Of a stretch of DNA of 11,065 nucleotides, positions 6,885-11,065 are shown in pieces. The DNA comes from Cyclostephanos tholiformis. Lineage: Eukaryota; Bacillariophyta; Thalassiosirophyceae; Thalassiosirales; Thalassiosiraceae. Under the pieces are notes generated by a model. That model did not search any database. It saw only the letters and a list, made by a program, of their open reading frames with translations, and was not told the DNA's origin. The translations under genes and the position numbers were made by a program. The stretch lies in assembly GCA_036939975.1 (NCBI GenBank), contig JALLPB010001137.1, positions 1 through 11,065 on the forward strand. The letters run 5' to 3'. The number at the start of each line of letters is the position of its first letter. Position 1 is the first letter of the stretch.

Positions 6885-8267
6885 ATGAAGTCGGACTTCC
6901 CCAAATACGAGCATCCCTCGAATTTCCCGAGCAGTTTTTTTTGTGCGACGGCCCCCTCACCAACTAACAGTCGACATGCATCGTTTGTACCGTGCAATGG
7001 ACACGAGTGGTACGTGTACTCAAAAAAAAAGGACCAACGCCATGGAAGACATCGAAGGTGATGGCGAGCACGTCACCGGACACGGGATCGTGCCCCAGCC
7101 GCCGCCGACGCAATTGAAATGTACCATACCCGGGAAAATAAGAGGCCTCGACCGTAATGGTCGCAGACGGGCCCGCCTGATCAACTTCCGGGGTAGGCGA
7201 AGGTGAATTAAAGTCCGTGCGCTATATTTTCAGCCGGGTAACCACCCCCCCCCCCCCCCCCCCCGCCTCTGCGGTATTTTTTACCCCGGGCATGTGAAAT
7301 CAAATCCTCATCGCTACATTTGGCCGCGCGACTCATCTTTCGTAAATCCCTCACGGCAGAAAGACCGAGCAGAGCACAAGTCTGCGTAGAATTCACGTCC
7401 ATCCTCCTCTTCATCATATTGGGAGTTCGTTTTTACATGGTCCTCTCCGTTGAGGACTACGAATGGGCACAAGAATCGCCATCCCTGCCCGAATGGGCGA
7501 TGACGGCAGGCGATGATGCGACATTTTATATGATCACGTCGCTGAGAATGACGACCACAATTACTACGTTGACGACTGCATTCCCAACATGCAGATGCAG
7601 GGTGCACCGGTCTCACGATACCGGATGATATATTCTTCCTGGTTGGATCGTTATGCTTCGCCCTTTCTGTTTTTTTTTTTTGGATATCATTAACGAACGC
7701 GATCTGTGGCACATTTTCCGGCTGCTGGCCGGAGGCTTTGGCGTAGCCTCTGCCGTTTACATCTCGCGATCCGATTTTCATCTCTCCAACATTTTTCAAT
7801 CTCCATCTCCGTTCATTGCTACTTACCTACTAGATGCGCTCACGATGTTTAGGCATGGCAAACGCTGTGTAGTAAATGTGGGAGATAGCAAATGGACAAA
7901 AAATTACCTCCTCATTGCAGTTTTCTCATATCTTGCAGGATCAGAGATAGACGTGGTCGTAAGCGCACATCGAACGCATTGCATGTTTTCTAAATTTTCC
8001 ATTCACATTATTTCTATTGCCGACGTTTGATTCGAACCCTCCGCCCGCTTTTCTACTCGCTAGTGTGCCTATGTATGGGTATTTGACAGCACATCAGACT
8101 GGGACGTCACATTGACGATCTTTGCACTAATTGGATCTATCTTGTGGCTTATTTGCTCTTTGATTTACATGTGGGCGTTCTTCAAGAATGATTACTACGA
8201 GGAGGATGGACCGAAATCCGTTCGTCTATCAACTCTCATAGCTCACTCGATCCGAGGACGTCGTTAA
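6885..8267 (+). CDS. Protein with about six membrane segments, frames broken upstream
   Basis: I cannot name the family. From ATG 6885 (MKSDFPKYEHPSNFPSSFF) the protein-like reading passes through several frames: a change at the A9 run (7022-7030) into RTNAMEDIEGDG, another near 7190, one at the C20 run (7245-7264) into LTAERPSRAQVCVEF, one at a doubled AT near 7529-7532 (ATFY into DHVAENDDHNYYVDD), one near 7630, and one at the T12 run (7670-7681). From there (LDIINERDLWHIF) it stays in frame to 7958. After the intron it ends at TAA 8265-8267. Hydrophobic segments: VEFTSILLFIILGVRFYMVL; DIFFLVGSLCFALSVFFF; FRLLAGGFGVASAVY; IATYLLDALTMF; KNYLLIAVFSYLAGSEIDVVV; and LTIFALIGSILWLICSLIYM. The short acidic tail begins KNDYYEEDG. 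It is either a decaying gene or one with consensus indels. The clean 3' end favours a recently functional gene. Confidence 0.55.
7245..7264. repeat. C20 homopolymer
   Basis: Twenty consecutive C within the presumed coding part of the six-helix gene, at a frame change. It encodes Pro in every frame. Length errors are very likely here. Confidence 0.9.
7670..7681. repeat. T12 homopolymer
   Basis: Twelve T encode Phe inside the second membrane helix of the six-helix protein. The helix enters in one frame (LCFALSVFFF) and leaves in another (FFFLDIINERDLW). Confidence 0.9.
7959..8063 (+). other. Spliceosomal intron, phase 0, 105 bp
   Basis: The donor GTAAGC follows codon GTC (7956-7958). The acceptor is a pyrimidine-rich stretch ending CTCGCTAG at 8063. 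Removing it joins EIDVVV directly in frame to CAYVWVFDSTSDWDV and on to the last membrane helix and the TAA at 8265. If not removed, the frame ends at 8028-8030 and loses the sixth helix. Confidence 0.8.
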
Positions 8268-8436
8268 CCCTCAAGATATCATGCCCAGGAAAGTGATGCA
8301 GCTTCTGATCTTATGGAGTAATTTGTGCTAAATGATTTGCTGCAGGTTCTTTTACTTTTAACCTGCTGACAGGGCAGCAATCTAACAAAATAGTGAAAAG
8401 TGCCGTGGATGTCTGCATTGTTACAAATGTGTTATT
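8268..8436. other. Spacer between convergent genes
   Basis: 169 bp between the stop of the six-helix gene and the stop of the minus-strand gene. It is AT-richer, and no gene or defined signal is seen. Confidence 0.5.
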
Positions 8437-8928
8437 TTATGAATCTAAAACAGCAGTTCGACTGGAGTTAGTCGATACGATAGCTATTTTGCCGTATGAT
8501 TTATGTTGTGTGTGCTCAAGACTGATTTGAATTATATATATAACTGATAGATTGCTTTGGAGAGTTGATCGCGCTGTCAGTATGTTTTTTGATGTTGCAT
8601 CTAGTTTGTGGTGATGAAGAGCCTGGTCATTGGAGTTGTTCAACATCGAGAATATATCTGACGACATTTGATTCCACCACTCTAATGCATCCTCTATTTC
8701 CCCTCGTAATGTGAGTTCTCTGCGTACACCCCAAACCAGATAATTGATTTTGTTTCGGGAGTGTGTATGAATCTGTGTTGTTCCATCAGCGCTCATAATA
8801 GAGCCGAGTATGGTATTCTTTGCATGGGATGTAAATTTTTTGCATGATTCCTTAAGCCGTAGCGATAAGTCAGCTTGTCGCAGGTCATCCTGAACCCAAG
8901 AGTCCAACTTGTCGTGACCGATCATGAC
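8437..8928 (-). CDS. C-terminal segment of an unrecognised helical protein
   Basis: From 8925 (MIGHDKLDSWVQDD) the frame runs 162 codons to TAA 8437-8439. It is mixed polar/hydrophobic with many predicted helices (LRLKESCKKFTSHAKNTILG; IEDALEWWNQMSSDIFSMLN), and tryptophan and cysteine appear at protein-like rates. It has no signal peptide or membrane helix. It follows the segment ending at 8885 and reads like its direct continuation, SHDKLDSWVQDD after LKLLL. The junction carries a near-duplication at 8909-8928. It is therefore better read as the 3' end of that gene than as its own gene. Its ATG lies inside the duplicated bases. Family unknown. Confidence 0.5.
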   Translation of the reverse strand, partial: VMIGHDKLDSWVQDDLRQADLSLRLKESCKKFTSHAKNTILGSIMSADGTTQIHTHSRNKINYLVWGVRRELTLRGEIEDALEWWNQMSSDIFSMLNNSNDQALHHHKLDATSKNILTARSTLQSNLSVIYIIQISLEHTQHKSYGKIAIVSTNSSRTAVLDS

Positions 8929-9645
8929 TTAGGAGTAATTTCAATTCTTTAGCCCTTGCATCCATGTACAAAGCAGCTGCAACCATGATAAATATAGAAT
9001 GCGAGAGCTCGAATTGCCCAAATATATTGCATACTCCCGTCAATATCTCCCCAGCATGATCTGTTACATCGAAGTAACCGTGACACGCAAACAAATAAGT
9101 AGGTGGTGTCATGAAGAATATTTTTTCAAGGCATTTCCCGTAGACAAGTCCAGCTTTCTTCGAAGAGAGATTCTTGACAAATTGGTCTACTTCTTGCCTG
9201 TGCAACCTGACGAAAATAGACGCCACAATCTCTGATGAACGGCTGCAGTTGGGGGAATCAGTTTTATTTTGCCATCTTGAAGGCGAAGAACGTGTTATAT
9301 GCCCTATGATGTTCCGGTGAAGTGCTTTCAACAACGGAGTAATCAAATCATTCAGAACATCCTCCGTTAATGCATCCGCCACCTTTTCGTCCCTTTCGAT
9401 ACTGTTCACTTGGTGGTGTACAATTCGTTTGCAAGTTGGAGGCCAATGCAGCAAGCCAACACGATACAAGAGAGAATTCACTTTGATTTGAGTAGCCAAC
9501 GTCATCGCATCCACTCTTTGGATAGGCACAAGATTTGAACCCTCGTTGATAAAAGTCAAACAAAAAAATGATTGCTTGGAACTGGCAGAAACCTTCGACA
9601 CTATCAGGGTCTGATTGAAGACTGCACACGAATTCGATCAAGCTT
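8885..9645 (-). CDS. Central segment of the unrecognised helical protein
   Basis: Open from about 9645 to TGA 8885-8887 with no ATG at its head. It gives a soluble, helix-rich sequence (RVDAMTLATQIKVNSLLYR; KVADALTEDVLNDLITPLLK; SEIVASIFVRLHRQEVDQF) with a milder hydrophobic part near its end (LSHSIFIMVAAALYMDARA). The adjacent frame upstream (about 9680-9570, LPPLDIFFSSLIEFVCSLQS) also reads as protein and would join at the A7 run of the minus strand (T7 on its coding strand, about 9562-9568). No conserved domain is recognised. The pieces at 8437-8928 and 9846-10145 are probably the same gene. Confidence 0.5.
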
Positions 9646-9845
9646 GAGAAAAATATGTCAAGTGGAGGCAAACAATACCATCATGCTGACACTCCCCTTA
9701 CAATCACAACCAATATAATCATAGTAAATGCAATTTTTAGCTGATGTCTGAGAGCGACGAAGGCTTATGTAACTGTGCGAATCAGTACCCCAAGTAAAAA
9801 AATACAAATTGTGGAGCTGACACGATAAGCACTCCCACACAGGAA

Positions 9846-10145
9846 TTACAATCTGAAAATGTCTTTGTTTCCCTCTCCTTCTAAAATGATACTCTCCTCC
9901 GTAGACGAAATGGCCAAAATAGTGGCAGCGAGAATCCGCACGGCCCACCCCAGATGAATACAATCACGGAGGAGCCCATTGTCCGCCAGCACCTCAAGGA
10001 AGGAAAACAATATCGTTACGATTGATTGCACCGCCTTTAGAGTCCTGTGTTTGCGCTGAGATCGACTCGTTCCGCCCGCGACGGTGTCGACGACGCGGCG
10101 AGTAGCAATGTGCAACGAAACGCCAGAGGGAGTGGATAACATCAT
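9846..10145 (-). CDS. Probable first exon of the helical-protein gene
   Basis: Start taken at ATG 10145, followed at once by a second ATG: MMLSTPSGVSLHIATRRVVD, then a basic stretch, then helices TLKAVQSIVTILFSFLEVLA and WAVRILAATILAISS. It ends at TAA 9846-9848. The Ser/Arg-rich, acid-free start could be an organelle-targeting sequence, but this is uncertain. Between 9680 and 9846 no single frame is convincing. Donor-like GTAATT (9848 downward) and GTAAGG (9703 downward) and a GTGTCAG acceptor-like site suggest one or two introns. Family unknown. Confidence 0.4.
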   Translation of the reverse strand: MMLSTPSGVSLHIATRRVVDTVAGGTSRSQRKHRTLKAVQSIVTILFSFLEVLADNGLLRDCIHLGWAVRILAATILAISSTEESIILEGEGNKDIFRL

Positions 10146-10396
10146 GGCAAAATTTTCGATCAAAGAACCCTAGCCAAAACGTTAGAAGGGACATCGGTGG
10201 CGATGCTCTGTCGATTTCCGCCCCAAAAGGCTGCTGGATTTATGCAGTCGAAGACGGTCGTAAAAAATGCGATTGGTTTGGGCTTGGGAAGGATCCGTTC
10301 CGTTCTCGAGAACAGATCATCATCATGAATTTGCGTAGTGAACAGGGCAATATTATTGCCTCGGTTTGGAATCTTCGTGGGATCAATGAAAAATGA
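10106..10396 (+). CDS. Possible exon of an unrecognised plus-strand gene
   Basis: A frame open from the TAG at 10103-10105 to TGA 10394-10396, lacking an early ATG. From about 10190 it reads DIGGDALSISAPKGCWIYAV, then EDGRKKCDWFGLGKDPFRS and NIIASVWNLRGINEK, with protein-like residue use including three Trp. The start is probably an acceptor near 10186 (GTTAG) or upstream sequence shared with the divergent minus gene. The pattern Trp-x-Tyr ... GLGKDPFRSREQ faintly recalls GIY-YIG/T5orf172-type folds, but this is too weak to call. It may continue into the frame starting at 10393. Confidence 0.3.
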   Translation, partial: QCATKRQREWITSWQNFRSKNPSQNVRRDIGGDALSISAPKGCWIYAVEDGRKKCDWFGLGKDPFRSREQIIIMNLRSEQGNIIASVWNLRGINEK

Positions 10397-10566
10397 TGCT
10401 CTTCGTCGCGAAACTCCGCGAGATTATCGCTTGGCCTTTTGAGAACATTTTTCGCATGGAAGGTTTCGATAATACGCTGCAAGACGAAACGATACCGCGG
10501 TGGGTCAATCGCGATGGGAGAGGGCCAAATCCGTATGGTCCGAGACCGCCCGGAGAATGGCGGTGA
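10393..10566 (+). CDS. Small frame overlapping the previous stop
   Basis: ATG 10393 overlaps the TGA at 10394-10396. The 57-aa frame reads MMLFVAKLREIIAWPFENIF, then a Pro/Arg-rich end (DETIPRWVNRDG ... PYGPRPPGEWR), and stops at 10564-10566. It looks like a continuation of the preceding frame through a one-base change at the A5 run (10389-10393), or of the third frame (ETPRDYRLAF). Family unknown. Confidence 0.3.
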   Translation: MMLFVAKLREIIAWPFENIFRMEGFDNTLQDETIPRWVNRDGRGPNPYGPRPPGEWR

Positions 10567-10864
10567 TTGCGGCGGGTCACGAGACGTCGTTCCTGTATAC
10601 GGTCCTTCCTCCCTCATCGAGACGCGGCCCCGGACCGATGCCACGATTCTGAGGCCGACGGAGTCGCAAGGCGAGGTGAGTGGGAACGGCGTTTGCCTTT
10701 CGCGTTCGCCATCGTCGTCGGCCGCGCAAGTCCAAGGGTCGGATCGAACGAATCGAAACGCCGGCTCGTCGGCTGTTGGGGGAGGGGAACGCGAATGGAG
10801 CGTGGCGACTTTTTTCGCGCGAGTTCACCGTTAGGACGATTGCGGGGAGACCACGATTCCTTGA

Positions 10865-11065
10865 AAATATCCCTCTCCACTCCCCCCCCCCGAATTCCCT
10901 TCAACCGGCATACTACGACGCCAGGGATCGATCCCCGAGACGTTCCCGTGGAAGGAATTCCTCGCGCATCATGCTCAGTCCGACCTCTCCGTCACCATCG
11001 GCGAGGGGGGGGGGGGGGGCGACGTCATATCTCCGCCCTCCCACGGCCGGGAAGGAAGTACGATG
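10865..11065 (+). CDS. Weak open frame reaching the right edge
   Basis: Open from after TGA 10862-10864 to the window end. It contains FPSTGILRRQGSIPETFPWK and later DLSVTIGEGG across the G15 run. The two other plus frames are also partly open (Arg/Ser/Pro-rich), so the true frame is uncertain. C10 at 10882-10891 and G15 at 11005-11019 make length errors likely. No family recognised. Confidence 0.2.
11005..11019. repeat. G15 homopolymer
   Basis: Fifteen consecutive G near the right edge. With the C10 run at 10882-10891 it is one of several long C/G homopolymers in this window. Confidence 0.9.

Noticed and set aside
8026..8044. GATTCGAACCC string resembling a tRNA T-arm
   Set aside because: The flanking bases do not form the T-stem on either strand, and no acceptor or anticodon arm is present; it lies in the intron.
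9528..9545. GATTTGAACCC string resembling a tRNA B-box
   Set aside because: No paired T-stem; the sequence is inside a minus-strand coding segment (EGSNLVPI).
10560..10640. Phrase AAGHETS in one plus frame, like the I-helix of cytochrome P450
   Set aside because: The rest of the frame has no P450 features (no EXXR, no Cys haem loop) and stops within about 60 bp; chance in GC-rich DNA.
10439..10834. 131-codon plus-strand frame near the right edge
   Set aside because: Arg/Gly/Ser-rich with no helices or motifs; a neighbouring frame (10393-10566) looks more like protein over the shared part.

Overview
The window reads as nuclear DNA of a eukaryotic alga, most likely a centric diatom (Thalassiosira/Skeletonema-like). 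The reasons are a TLDc protein built from potassium-channel-type BTB (T1) and SAM domains, a gene fragment of the plastid isoprenoid enzyme DXR, a spliceosomal intron of about 105 bp, many trinucleotide repeats and long C/G homopolymers, and no bacterial operon layout. The lineage is an inference; coding calls rest on reading the six frames by eye.

Layout. 1-1292 (+): 3' part of a gene with a poly-alanine tract and predicted coiled coils, broken by a frame change near C/G runs and by an in-frame TGA. 1293-2075: AT-richer DNA with no convincing gene. 2076-3914 (+): the one long intact gene, a 612-aa BTB-TLDc-[BTB split by SAM] protein. 4155-5771 (-): a polytopic membrane protein spread over several frames, probably with an N-terminal signal-like and acidic part at 5352-5771. 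5832-6381 (-): fragment of 1-deoxy-D-xylulose-5-phosphate reductoisomerase (DXR) carrying many small duplications and frame changes and ending at its active-site motif. 6400-6825: GC-rich intergenic DNA with a TATA-like box pointing right. 6885-8267 (+): gene for a protein with about six membrane segments, whose last intron (7959-8063) is clean but whose upstream part changes frame at homopolymers and AT duplications. 8437-10145 (-): an unrecognised helical protein in at least three frame segments. 10106-11065 (+): weak coding pieces running to the right edge.

The main feature is the contrast between one intact 1.8-kb gene and neighbours with a heavy load of small insertions. Several of these are exact tandem duplications of 2, 3, 7 and 8 bp inside recognisable coding sequence. 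Either these are decaying genes with a duplication-type mutation history, or the consensus has indel errors. The 7- and 8-bp duplications are hard to explain as ordinary homopolymer errors. No operon-like cooperation between the genes is visible. There are no tRNA, rRNA, CRISPR or recognisable mobile elements.
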